Below, piece by piece: positions 14,424 through 21,715 of a stretch of DNA of 48,078 nucleotides. Numbering within the stretch: position 1 is the first letter of the stretch; the number at the start of each line of letters is the position of its first letter. Source of the DNA: Candidatus Gemmiger stercoravium (GTDB lineage: Bacteria > Bacillota > Clostridia > Oscillospirales > Ruminococcaceae); assembly GCA_019119835.1 (NCBI GenBank), contig DWWE01000046.1:1-48078 (forward strand). Direction: 5' to 3'. Position numbers and translations under genes: made by a program. The notes below the pieces were generated by a model. It saw nothing but the letters and a program-made list of their open reading frames with translations. It was not told where the DNA came from and ran no database searches.

Positions 14424-16622
14424 ATGCGCACCATCACTCAACTGACCGAAGCTCTGTTCGCCAAAGACGGCGACGCCCCCGTCAAGGTCGCCCTGCCCCA
14501 TACCTGGAACGCCCAGGACGGCCAGGACGGCGAGGACGACGGCGCCTATTGGCGCGGCATGGGCAGCTACCATCTGGACCTGCCCGCCCCCATCCCCGGC
14601 ACCCGCCAGTACATCGAATTCCAGGGCGCCAACCATGTGGCCACCGTCTACTGCAACGGCCGGGAGATCGGCACCCACCGGGGCGGCTTCTCCACCTTCC
14701 GCTATGATCTGACCGAGGCCATGACCGAGAAGGAAAACATCCTGACGGTGGAGGTCACCAACGCCCCCTCGGACGTTTACCCCCAGATGGCCGACTTCAC
14801 CTTCTTCGGCGGTCTGTACCGGCCGGTGCGGCTCATCCAGGTGCCCGCCGCCCACTTTGACCTGCTCAAGACCGGCACCACCGGCCTCTTCATCACCCCG
14901 CATGTGGCCGGCCTGGTGCGGGTGGACGCTTTCCCGGTGAACGCCGAGGGCTGCACGGTCCGGGTGGATCTGTGCGACGCTTCGGGGACCGTGGTGGCCA
15001 CCGGCACCGCCCCGGCCGAAGCCCACACCGTCCTCAAACTCCAGGTGGCGGACCCCCATTTGTGGAACGGCCGCATCGACCCCTACCTGTACACCGCCAA
15101 GGCCACCCTGCTGGACGGCGGCGACGAGATGGACGAAGTCACCGCCACCTTCGGTTTCCGCAGCTTCCATGTGGACTCCAACCAGGGCTTCTTCCTCAAC
15201 GGCAAGTCCTACCCGCTGCACGGCGTCGCCCGCCATCAGGACCGGCTGGACATGGGCTGGGCCATCACCCCGAAGGAACACGCCGAGGACATCGCCCTCA
15301 TCCAGGAAGTGGGCGCCAACACCATCCGGCTGGCCCACTACCAGCATGACCAGGTGTTCTACGACCTGTGCGACCAGACCGGTATGGTCATCTGGGCCGA
15401 GATCCCCTTCATCAGCCGGTTCAACCCCAGCCAGGCCGCCCACGACAACACCATCAGCCAGATGACCGAGCTGATCGCCCAGAACTACAACCACCCCTCC
15501 ATCTGCTTCTGGGGCATCTCCAACGAGATCACCATTGGCGGCGAGTGCGAACCCCTCTACCAGAATCTGTGCGAACTCAACGCCCTGTGCAAGCGCCTGG
15601 ACCCCAGCCGCCTGACCACCATGGCCGAGCTCACCATGGTCCCGATGGATTCCGAACATGTCTACATCACCGATGTGCTCAGCTACAACCACTACTACGG
15701 CTGGTACATGGGCGATGTGTCCGAAAACGGTCCCTGGCTGGATGAGTTCCACAAAAAGAACCCCGACCGCCCGGTGGGCATTTCGGAATACGGCGCCGAG
15801 TGTATCCTGAGCTGGCACAGCGCCAAGCCGGAAAACCACGACTATACCGAGGAATACCAGGCCTACTACCACCACGAGATGCTCAAGACCTTCGCCCAGC
15901 GGCCCTACATCTGGTCCACCCATGTGTGGAACATGTTCGACTTTGCCGCCGACGCCCGGGACGAGGGCGGCTGCAAGGGCCGCAACAACAAGGGCCTTGT
16001 GACCTATGACCGCAAGATCAAGAAGGACGCCTTCTACGTCTACAAAGCCTACTGGACCACCGAGCCGATGGTGCATGTGTCCGGCCGCCGCTTTACCGAC
16101 CGCGCCCCCGGCGAGCGGACCGTCACCGTCTACACCAACCTGCCCGAAGTGACCCTGCTGCTCAACGGCGAGGTGGTGGGCACCCAGCCGGCCGTGGACC
16201 ATGCCGCGGTCTTTGCCGAACTGCCGCTGCAGGACGGCGCCAACACCATCACCGCCCGTGCCGGCGATGTGGAGGATACCATCACCCTCAACGGCGTGGC
16301 CGAATCCAACCCCGCCTATGTGCTGCCCAAGGACGACACCAAGGCCGGCAACTGGTTCGTGCCCGAAGGGGAGGACGCCCCCGGCGAGCTGGAATTCATC
16401 GAAGGCCACTTCTCCATCAACGACAAGATCGGCGACATCCTGGCCCATCCGGTGGCCGGCAAGATCCTGTCCGAGATGTTTGACCGGGCCGGCGTCGGCA
16501 CCGGCATGATGGGGATGCTCTCCGGCTTCACGCTGGCCAACATGCTCAAGATGGCCGGCAAGAACATGCCCGCCTCGGTGCCCTTTGCACTGAATGACAA
16601 ACTGAACAAGATCGCCAAATAA
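14424..16622 (+). CDS. Glycoside hydrolase family 2 (beta-galactosidase-type) protein
   Basis: A 732-residue cytoplasmic exo-glycosidase (no signal peptide). It starts with the sugar-binding domain (LPHTWNAQDGQDG; FQGANHVATVYCNGREIGTH), then an Ig-like domain, then the catalytic barrel from about residue 255 (GFFLNGKSYPLHGVARHQDR; GANTIRLAHYQHDQVFYDLC). The general acid/base is Glu368 in WGISNEIT and the nucleophile Glu455 in GISEYGAE. A beta-sandwich domain follows, then an unusual tail of about 70 residues beginning EGHFSINDKIGDILAHPVAG with a helical, methionine-rich end. Beta-galactosidase is the most likely activity; glucuronidase is less likely because the N-x-K motif is missing. AGGAGG precedes the ATG. 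Confidence 0.9.
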   Translation: MRTITQLTEALFAKDGDAPVKVALPHTWNAQDGQDGEDDGAYWRGMGSYHLDLPAPIPGTRQYIEFQGANHVATVYCNGREIGTHRGGFSTFRYDLTEAMTEKENILTVEVTNAPSDVYPQMADFTFFGGLYRPVRLIQVPAAHFDLLKTGTTGLFITPHVAGLVRVDAFPVNAEGCTVRVDLCDASGTVVATGTAPAEAHTVLKLQVADPHLWNGRIDPYLYTAKATLLDGGDEMDEVTATFGFRSFHVDSNQGFFLNGKSYPLHGVARHQDRLDMGWAITPKEHAEDIALIQEVGANTIRLAHYQHDQVFYDLCDQTGMVIWAEIPFISRFNPSQAAHDNTISQMTELIAQNYNHPSICFWGISNEITIGGECEPLYQNLCELNALCKRLDPSRLTTMAELTMVPMDSEHVYITDVLSYNHYYGWYMGDVSENGPWLDEFHKKNPDRPVGISEYGAECILSWHSAKPENHDYTEEYQAYYHHEMLKTFAQRPYIWSTHVWNMFDFAADARDEGGCKGRNNKGLVTYDRKIKKDAFYVYKAYWTTEPMVHVSGRRFTDRAPGERTVTVYTNLPEVTLLLNGEVVGTQPAVDHAAVFAELPLQDGANTITARAGDVEDTITLNGVAESNPAYVLPKDDTKAGNWFVPEGEDAPGELEFIEGHFSINDKIGDILAHPVAGKILSEMFDRAGVGTGMMGMLSGFTLANMLKMAGKNMPASVPFALNDKLNKIAK

Positions 16623-16652
16623 TCCGAACTGTATAGCGGAAGGCGATCAGCA

Positions 16653-16686
16653 AGCCGGCCCGGGTCAGCCCGGGCCGGCTTTGTTG
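16653..16686 (+). terminator. Intrinsic terminator of the GH2 gene
   Basis: AGCCGGCCCG (16653-16662) pairs with CGGGCCGGCT (16671-16680), followed by TTGTTG. The tandem repeat array starts in its tail. Confidence 0.75.
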
Positions 16687-16737
16687 TGCGGATGTTGTGC
16701 GGATGTTGTGCGGCCGCTGTGCGGCTGTTGTGCGGAA
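16683..16737. repeat. Five tandem 11-bp repeats
   Basis: Five head-to-tail units: GTTGTGCGGAT twice, then GTTGTGCGGCC, GCTGTGCGGCT and GTTGTGCGGAA. The core KTGTGCGG is invariant from the third base on. The array lies between the GH2 terminator and the decayed solute-binding protein. No coding or CRISPR character. Confidence 0.9.
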
Positions 16738-16847
16738 AAACAGGGGAGCGGGCGGCGGCCTTTTTGTCCATCGCGGATCGTTCAAAAGAAGCCGGCTTCG
16801 TCAGGATTTCGCCGCAAAAGCATCGAAACGCCGGTTTTTGCCAAAAT

Positions 16848-16877
16848 TTCACAAATTGTTCATGAAATATTTACAAT
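16848..16877 (+). promoter_or_regulatory. Orphan promoter-like element before the SBP remnant
   Basis: TTCACA (16848-16853) and TACAAT (16872-16877) with 18-base spacing. The sequence AAAATTTCACAAATTGTTCA here closely matches AAAAATTCACAATTTGTTCA near 14287-14306 upstream of the GH2 gene, suggesting a shared regulatory site or duplicated promoter. Confidence 0.45.
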
Positions 16878-16887
16878 CTTCATCTGA

Positions 16888-17308
16888 ACTCCACGCCAAG
16901 ATCACCCTCTCGGTGGCCGTGAGCAACAGCAGCCCCAACCTGCAGAACGCTTACGAGTTCATCAAGTTCCTGCTCAGCGAGCAGTTCCAGCTGGACACAA
17001 TGGATTGGCGCTGGCAGAATTTTTCGGTGCTGGACGCCACCAACGAAGAACACTTCCGCTACAACACCACCGACCGCCACACCGCGCTGATCCGGCCCGA
17101 CAATTCCGGCGGCTTTACCGATGTGGAACCCCGGTGGGAAGATTTTGACGCGGTGATGGCCTATGCCGATCAGGTCGCCGGCGTCTTTTACCCCTGCGAG
17201 CAGACCCGGTTTGTCGATGTCATGGAGAAGTACCTGAGCGGCGAGACCAGCTACGCAAACGCTGCCAAAGCCGCCCAAAGCCAGCTGAACATCTACCTTT
17301 CCGAATAG
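16888..17308 (+). pseudogene. C-terminal remnant of an extracellular solute-binding protein
   Basis: About 139 codons encode the C-terminal lobe of a carbohydrate ABC-transporter binding protein. Typical pieces are LHAKITLSVAVSNSSPNLQ, AYEFIKFLLSEQFQ and the terminal VMEKYLSGETSYANAAKAAQ. The N-terminal two thirds, including signal peptide and lipobox, are gone. Upstream the open frame runs through the tandem repeats and promoter-like DNA with no protein similarity and no ribosome site, so it is not expected to make a working protein. It likely derives from a sugar transporter that once accompanied the GH2 and AraC genes. The downstream neighbour on the other strand is DNA polymerase IV. Confidence 0.75.
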
Positions 17309-17332
17309 CGGGGGCTGTCCTGCGCCGGCCTG

Positions 17333-18595
17333 CTACCGTCCATCGCCGGACCGCCGTTTGTCCCGGGCCTTGGCTGCGCCCAGCGCCCGGGGCGCGGCGG
17401 TCTTTTCGTCGGGGTGCAGCAGTTTGGCCCGCAGCACGGCGCCCTCGCCAAAGCGGGCCCGCAGCGCGTCGGCGGCCCGGTCCAGCTTTTCCTGCTTGTC
17501 CCGGCGGGTGGGGTCGCTGAACAGATCCAGCTGTTCAAAATTGTCGGTGCCGGTGCGCTCGGCCGTCACCCCCACCAGCCGCACCGGGCGGCCGGGCCAG
17601 GCCTGGCGCAGCAGCTGCCGGGCAATGCGGTACAGCGCGTCGGTGGAGTTGGTGGGGTTGTCCAGCGTGACCTGGTGGCTTTTGCGGCGGAAGGCGTTGT
17701 CCACCAGCTGCACCGACACCACCCGGGCGGTCCGGCCGTCCATCCGCAGCCGGCTCCCCACCGACTCGCACAGCGCCAGCAGCGTGGCGTCGGCCTCCGC
17801 CGGGGCGGTCAGGTCGCCGGGGGTGGTCACGCTGTTGCCGTAGGTGCTGTCCCGGGCGTGCTGTTTGGTCACCGGGTCGCTCTCCCGCCCGTTGGCGTAG
17901 TTCCAGAAAGTGTCCCCCCGGGCGCCGAACACCTCCACCAGCCGGCCCCGGTCGGCGGCGGCCAGCTCCCTGATGGTGCAGATCCCCATGCCGTTCAGCC
18001 GCCGGGCCGCGCTGGGCCCCACCCCGAACAGCGCCTGCACCGGCAGCGGCCAGAGCCGGGCGGGCACATCCTCCGGCGGCAGCAGGTGTACCTTGTCCGG
18101 CTTTTCAAAGTCGCTGGCCATCTTGGCCAGCAGCCGGTTGGGGGCCACCCCGATGTTCACGGTGAAGCCCAGTTCCTCCCGCACCCGGTTGCGGATGGCG
18201 TGGGCGGTGTCCACCACCGGGCCGAACAGCGCCTCGGTGCCGGTCATGTCCAGAAACGCCTCGTCGATGCTGTACTGCTCGATGTCGGGGGAATAGTCGC
18301 TCAAAATGCGGATCAGCGCCTTGGAATTCTGCACATACCAGTCGAAATCCGGCGCCACCACCGTCAGGCCGGGGCACTTGGCCCGGGCGGCGAACAGCGA
18401 TTCGCCGGTGCGCACCCCGAACCGCTTGGCGGGCAGGCTCTTGGCCAGCACCACGCCGTGGCGCTTTTCCTCGTCGCCGCCCACCGCCGAAGGGATGTCG
18501 CGCAGATCCACCGCGCTGCCCTCCCGCAGTGCCTTGAGGGCCGACCAGGACAAAAACGCCGAGTTCACATCCACATGAAAATACACCCTGGCCAT
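17333..18595 (-). CDS. dinB: DNA polymerase IV (Y-family translesion polymerase)
   Basis: Error-prone DNA synthesis past lesions. The 420-residue protein starts MARVYFHVDVNSAFLSW with metal ligand Asp9. The second catalytic pair is D111/E112 in QYSIDEAFLDMTG. GVAPNRLLAKMASDFEKPD is the palm/thumb signature. The helix-hairpin-helix is FGVGPSAARRLNGMGICTIRELA. The little-finger domain follows, and EQLDLFSD near residue 370 is the beta-clamp-binding motif. GGGAGG precedes the ATG. The catalytic residues are intact. No LexA-type operator is visible in the upstream region, so SOS control is not shown. Convergent with the SBP remnant and divergent from the ECF gene. Confidence 0.94.
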   Translation of the reverse strand: MARVYFHVDVNSAFLSWSALKALREGSAVDLRDIPSAVGGDEEKRHGVVLAKSLPAKRFGVRTGESLFAARAKCPGLTVVAPDFDWYVQNSKALIRILSDYSPDIEQYSIDEAFLDMTGTEALFGPVVDTAHAIRNRVREELGFTVNIGVAPNRLLAKMASDFEKPDKVHLLPPEDVPARLWPLPVQALFGVGPSAARRLNGMGICTIRELAAADRGRLVEVFGARGDTFWNYANGRESDPVTKQHARDSTYGNSVTTPGDLTAPAEADATLLALCESVGSRLRMDGRTARVVSVQLVDNAFRRKSHQVTLDNPTNSTDALYRIARQLLRQAWPGRPVRLVGVTAERTGTDNFEQLDLFSDPTRRDKQEKLDRAADALRARFGEGAVLRAKLLHPDEKTAAPRALGAAKARDKRRSGDGR

Positions 18596-18660
18596 GGCGC
18601 GTTCCCTCCCTTTTTGGCTGTTGTATGCGATAATTTCAGTATACCACACCGCAAAACCCC

Positions 18661-18689
18661 TTGCAATCGACCGGCGGGGCGAGTATACT
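18661..18689 (+). promoter_or_regulatory. Promoter of the ECF S-component gene
   Basis: TTGCAA (18661-18666) and TATACT (18684-18689) with exactly 17 bases between. The leader of about 70 bases shows no riboswitch I recognise. Confidence 0.6.
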
Positions 18690-18763
18690 GGTCTTGCGGG
18701 CAGGGCCCGCAAATAAATGCGCTGTACCTTGTAGAAAGGACGGCAGCAGGAGGAAAATCGAAT

Positions 18764-19378
18764 ATGGAACGCAAACCGAACGCACGCACCCGCCGCCTGA
18801 CCCAGCTGGCATTGCTGCTGGCGCTGGTGCTCATCATGTCCTACACCCCGCTGGGGTATCTGCCGGTGGGGCCGCTGGTGCTCAGCCTGCTCACCATCCC
18901 GGTGGCGGTGGGGGCCATCGTCATGGGGCCGGCATCGGGGGCCATCCTGGGCGGGGCCTTCGGGCTGACCAGCTTCTTCAACGCCGTGCGCGGCGGGGGC
19001 GGCATGACCAGCATCTTCTTCACCCTCAATCCGCTGGGCACCTTCCTGCTCTGCTTCGGCGCCCGGCTGGCCATGGGCTGGCTGTGCGGCCTGGTCTACC
19101 GGGCGGCCCGGCGGCTGTGGCCCCAGCGCCGGCGCCTGTGCTGTGCCATCGGCGGTCTGGCGGCCCCGCTGCTCAATACCCTGCTGTTCATGGGGCTGCT
19201 GGTGCTCCTGTTCTACCAAACCGACTATGTCCAGGGCCTTGTGGCCGAGATGGGCGCCGCCAACCCCTTCGTCTTCGTGGTGGGGATGGTGGGCATCCAG
19301 GGCCTGGTGGAAGCGCTGCTGGGCTGCCTGGTGGGCGCCGCCGTCACCGCCCCGCTGCTGCGGGTGGTGGAACGCTGA
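18764..19378 (+). CDS. ECF transporter substrate-binding (S) component
   Basis: A 204-residue membrane protein with about six helices (near residues 13-32, 38-62, 66-85, 92-112, 125-150 and 165-195). The N-terminal LTQLALLLALVLIMSYTPLG, with aromatic and proline residues entering loop 1, and IPVAVGAIVMGPASGAILGG are typical of energy-coupling-factor S units such as the pantothenate and folate types. The shared ATPase/T module (EcfA, EcfA', EcfT) is not in this window, so it belongs to group II and borrows it. The vitamin transported is not established; a PanT-like role is a guess from the GAIVMGPASGAILG motif. AGGAGG lies 10 bases before the ATG. Confidence 0.85.
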   Translation: MERKPNARTRRLTQLALLLALVLIMSYTPLGYLPVGPLVLSLLTIPVAVGAIVMGPASGAILGGAFGLTSFFNAVRGGGGMTSIFFTLNPLGTFLLCFGARLAMGWLCGLVYRAARRLWPQRRRLCCAIGGLAAPLLNTLLFMGLLVLLFYQTDYVQGLVAEMGAANPFVFVVGMVGIQGLVEALLGCLVGAAVTAPLLRVVER

Positions 19379-19463
19379 CAGCCGGTCTGCGCCCTTTGGC
19401 CGCGCCGGGCCGCTTTTTCGTCCTTGTGCGGAACGCCCCGACCGATGCAAAGCCGAAATAAAC

Positions 19464-19498
19464 AAAAAACGCTGAAACTGGTCGTTTCAGCGTTTTTT
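19464..19498. terminator. Bidirectional intrinsic terminator
   Basis: AAAAAACGCTGAAAC (19464-19478) pairs perfectly with GTTTCAGCGTTTTTT (19484-19498). It closes the ECF gene and the convergent collagen-like lipoprotein gene. Confidence 0.92.
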
Positions 19499-19627
19499 GT
19501 TTGGTGCCGGCAAGATGGCTGATTGGGCAGAAAAAGTGCTGCGAAAAACATGATTCCCTGTACATGTCCTGCCGTGATGGATTGTTGCCGGCGCTCGGAT
19601 GCGGTACAAACAAGAGAGCGGAAACTT

Positions 19628-20338
19628 TTACTGTTCGACCAGGACTATAGAATCTGGGCTCACAGCTGACTCTGCAGGCGGCTCAGTGGGGGCAGCTGGC
19701 TCTGGGGGAAGAACTGGCGTCGGTTCTGGGGTGGGGGGTGGCGTGGGAGCAAGTGTCGGTGCGGGAGTGGGTGCTGCCGTCGGCACAGGGGTAGAAGACG
19801 GCACCGGCGTCGCGGTCGGAGCTGGAGGTGTTGGCGTCGGTGATGGCGCCGGATAGTCCCGGATCATGGTCAGGGTTACGCCGCAGAGCTGGCAGCGATA
19901 TTTCTCTGTGTGGCGGGTTGAGCCATCGGTATGGTTTTCCCGGATGTCGTCGGTCATATAGTAGATATGGTTGCAGGACACAACGTTCTGACCATCTTTT
20001 CCGTCTCGACCGGCGGCACCGTCTTTACCGTCTTGACCGTCCTGGCCGTTCATCCCCGGCTGCCCGGCGGGACCGGTCGCGCCGTTCTTCCCGTCGATGC
20101 CATCTTGCCCGTCGGTCCCGTCCTGTCCGGCGTTGCCGTTCTGCCCGGCGGGACCTTGCTCTCCACGCAGTTCGTTCAGGGAAACCAGGTCTACCCAATC
20201 TGTTCCGTCATAGTACTGTATGTATCCACCTTCGCTGCGCATCTGTGGCGGAGTGTTCTGGGTGCGCCCTGCTTGGCAGGCCCCTAGTGTCAGGGCCAGA
20301 AACACCGCCAGGGCTGCGGTTTGTATTCTTCTTTTCAT
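19628..20338 (-). CDS. Collagen-like surface lipoprotein with Pro/Thr-rich C-terminus
   Basis: A 236-residue predicted surface lipoprotein: signal peptide with lipobox LGAC (Cys near 20), then GYIQYYDGTDWVDLVSLNEL (about 38-57), a motif that often precedes bacterial collagen repeats. About 19 Gly-X-Y triplets follow (residues 59-116), rich in Gln-Asn-Asp-Lys (GQDG, GKDG, GPAG). A short globular part has a Cys-x-His and a Cys-x-x-Cys (SCNHIYYM and YRCQLCG), a possible zinc knuckle. The C-terminus (about 165-225) is a run of TP/PTP repeats, probably an extended stalk. The second of two adjacent ATGs was chosen because GGAG lies seven bases upstream. Such proteins form triple-helical stalks in other bacteria. 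Less GC-rich than its neighbours. Confidence 0.85.
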   Translation of the reverse strand: MKRRIQTAALAVFLALTLGACQAGRTQNTPPQMRSEGGYIQYYDGTDWVDLVSLNELRGEQGPAGQNGNAGQDGTDGQDGIDGKNGATGPAGQPGMNGQDGQDGKDGAAGRDGKDGQNVVSCNHIYYMTDDIRENHTDGSTRHTEKYRCQLCGVTLTMIRDYPAPSPTPTPPAPTATPVPSSTPVPTAAPTPAPTLAPTPPPTPEPTPVLPPEPAAPTEPPAESAVSPDSIVLVEQ

Positions 20339-20341
20339 CAT

Positions 20342-20511
20342 TATTCTCCTGGTGTCAATCAGCGTACTTGTTTCATCGTTTCTATTGTAGCTTGCAAGAG
20401 AGCGAAAGGCAAGATAAGAGAATGGAAATTCGACGATACAGCGTCAGACTGCACAAGAGATTTTTATTCGATCTTGCTGTGGCAATACCTGCGTTTCCTG
20501 ATAAAAAACTG
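20342..20511. other. AT-richer intergenic stretch
   Basis: About 170 bases between the lipoprotein start and the tRNA terminator. Apart from the lipoprotein ribosome site I see no gene or promoter I can defend. Confidence 0.5.
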
Positions 20512-20552
20512 AAAAAATCCGAACCCGTCTCTCCTCGGAAACAAGTTCGGAT
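20512..20552 (-). terminator. Terminator of the tRNA-Leu transcript
   Basis: On the minus strand ATCCGAAC (complement of 20545-20552) pairs with GTTCGGAT, followed by six T residues, 10 bases after the tRNA CCA end. Confidence 0.85.
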
Positions 20553-20562
20553 CATATCGGTT

Positions 20563-20649
20563 TGGTGCCGGTGATGGGGGTCGAACCCATACGCCCTCAC
20601 GGGCAACGGATTTTGAGTCCGTCTCGTCTGCCAATTCCAACACACCGGC
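20563..20649 (-). tRNA. tRNA-Leu (anticodon CAA)
   Basis: An 87-base class II tRNA. Acceptor GCCGGTG (5' end at 20649) pairs with CACCGGC and is followed by A and an encoded CCA (20563-20565). The anticodon stem CGGA/TCCG holds the seven-base loop CTCAAAA, giving anticodon CAA at 20613-20615 (decodes UUG). A long variable arm TGCCCGTGAGGGCGT and the T-arm with GGTTCGACCCC complete the fold. It has its own promoter and terminator, so it is a solitary tRNA gene. Confidence 0.95.
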
Positions 20650-20660
20650 ATAGCTTTTAT

Positions 20661-20689
20661 AGTATACTATATCCGGTGGGGAAAATCAA
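20661..20689 (-). promoter_or_regulatory. Promoter of tRNA-Leu
   Basis: On the minus strand TTGATT (complement of 20684-20689) and TATACT (complement of 20661-20666), spacing 17, placed about 12 bases before the mature 5' end. Confidence 0.75.
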
Positions 20690-20723
20690 GCCGTCGTCCG
20701 CAAAATCTCGGCAGGGCCGGCGC

Positions 20724-21065
20724 TCAGAAGTTGCTGCCGTTCCAGCCCCAGTCGCTTACCGGGCGGTAGGTCACATACACATTCTTGCCCGGGATGCCCA
20801 GCTGCTCGGCCAGGATGCGGCAGATCTCGCCGGTCATGGCCTCGTAGTCGGCGGGGGCGGCGCTGCCGAACAGGCTCACCGCCACATAGGCGCCCTGGTC
20901 CAGCTTGCGCCCGCCCATCCACAGGTCATAGTTGTCCTCAATGCCCACCATCAGGTAGGTCTCGGTCTTGTGCAGCGTCGGGATCGCCCGGCCCAGCGCG
21001 GTCTTGATGGCTTCCTTCTTGTCGGCGGGCACAGGCCCCGCGATCTTCGAATCAATAAACGGCAT
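20724..21065 (-). CDS. MIF-family tautomerase (phenylpyruvate tautomerase-like)
   Basis: A 113-residue member of the macrophage migration inhibitory factor fold, expected to form a trimer of beta-alpha-beta units. After removal of Met the N-terminal residue is Pro (MPFIDSKIAG), the catalytic base of the superfamily. ETYLMVGIEDNYDLWMGG matches the second strand plus active-site region, and the C-terminus NVYVTYRPVSDWGWNGSNF parallels the human MIF ending (VYINY ... VGWNNSTF). The C-x-x-C redox motif of mammalian MIF is missing. There is no signal peptide. AAGGAGG precedes the ATG and the gene has its own promoter. The natural substrate in bacteria is unknown. Confidence 0.9.
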   Translation of the reverse strand: MPFIDSKIAGPVPADKKEAIKTALGRAIPTLHKTETYLMVGIEDNYDLWMGGRKLDQGAYVAVSLFGSAAPADYEAMTGEICRILAEQLGIPGKNVYVTYRPVSDWGWNGSNF

Positions 21066-21121
21066 GGTGATACCTCCTTGGCGGCAGTTGGGGCAAAACC
21101 GGTGTGCGTCTTGCCGTTTCC

Positions 21122-21150
21122 ATTATACCCCGCCCCGGGTCCGCCTGCAA
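21122..21150 (-). promoter_or_regulatory. Promoter of the MIF-like gene
   Basis: On the minus strand TTGCAG (complement of 21145-21150), 17 bases, and a perfect TATAAT (complement of 21122-21127). Confidence 0.7.
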
Positions 21151-21160
21151 GGGCTGGGGA

Positions 21161-21188
21161 TTGACACCGCTGCCGGAAGGGGTATAAT
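21161..21188 (+). promoter_or_regulatory. Promoter of the MarR-ABC exporter operon
   Basis: Consensus TTGACA (21161-21166) and TATAAT (21183-21188) with 16-base spacing. Confidence 0.75.
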
Positions 21189-21204
21189 AGAAAGACAGAA
21201 GTCG

Positions 21205-21232
21205 TTGACATATCAATCATTGCGCTATCAAT
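21205..21232 (+). promoter_or_regulatory. Candidate MarR operator
   Basis: TTGACATATCAA (21205-21216) is an inverted repeat (TTGA/TCAA), and TATCAAT occurs twice in direct orientation (21211-21217 and 21226-21232). The sites lie just downstream of the promoter, where a bound MarR repressor would block transcription. Confidence 0.5.
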
Positions 21233-21252
21233 TCCGGGAGGAAGCTGAAGTT

Positions 21253-21675
21253 ATGGAATACGCCATTCACACCCTGCTGTACCGCACGGCCCACCGGCAG
21301 CGCAGCGCGATGCGGCCGTATCTGCGCCGGCTGGGCCTGGGCCCCGGCCAGCCGCGGCTGCTGGTGAGCCTGGAGCGGGACGGCCCCAGCAGCCAGAAAC
21401 GCCTGGCCGATTCGCTGGAGGTGGACCCGTCGGCGGTGTGCCGGATGCTGGACACACTGGAAAAAGGCGGCTTTGTCAGCCGCGGGGTGGACCGCAACGA
21501 CCGCCGCGCCGACACCATCGCCATCACCGACAAGGGCCGCCGTGCGCTGGAAGCCTGGCAGCAGGTGGGCCGCCAGATCGACCGGCAGATGCTGCAGGGC
21601 TTTACCGATGAAGAGGTGAAACAGCTGGCGGAGTATCTGGAACGGCTGCGCGTCAACCTGCAGCCGCAAGAGTAA
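21253..21675 (+). CDS. MarR family transcriptional regulator
   Basis: A 140-residue dimeric winged-helix protein. The recognition region is SSQKRLADSLEVDPSAVCRM followed by LDTLEKGGFVSRGVDRNDRR, including the D-x-R-x-x-R wing motif of the family, and ITDKGRRALEAW. The N- and C-terminal helices provide dimerisation. It is the first gene of an operon with two ABC exporter subunits (41 bases to the next gene), the usual arrangement for a drug- or metabolite-sensing repressor of its own pump. Candidate operators lie between its promoter and start. GGAGG sits 12 bases before the ATG, slightly far. Confidence 0.92.
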   Translation: MEYAIHTLLYRTAHRQRSAMRPYLRRLGLGPGQPRLLVSLERDGPSSQKRLADSLEVDPSAVCRMLDTLEKGGFVSRGVDRNDRRADTIAITDKGRRALEAWQQVGRQIDRQMLQGFTDEEVKQLAEYLERLRVNLQPQE

Positions 21676-21715
21676 CAGGGCGCCTGCGCCGCGCCCGGGG
21701 AAGGAAACGATCTGT

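Noticed and set aside
16683-16737. CRISPR array
   Set aside because: Units are 11 bp and contiguous with no spacers, and there are no cas genes.
18596-18660. LexA (SOS) box upstream of dinB
   Set aside because: No CGAAC-N4-GTTCG-like palindrome is present in the short upstream region.
18620-18763. Riboswitch before the ECF S-component gene
   Set aside because: I looked for folate, TPP, cobalamin and FMN element signatures and saw none; the leader is only about 70 bases.
20382-20651. Small minus-strand open frame of about 89 codons reading through tRNA-Leu
   Set aside because: Its start lies in the tRNA and the first 30 codons are the tRNA itself, a well-known spurious product.
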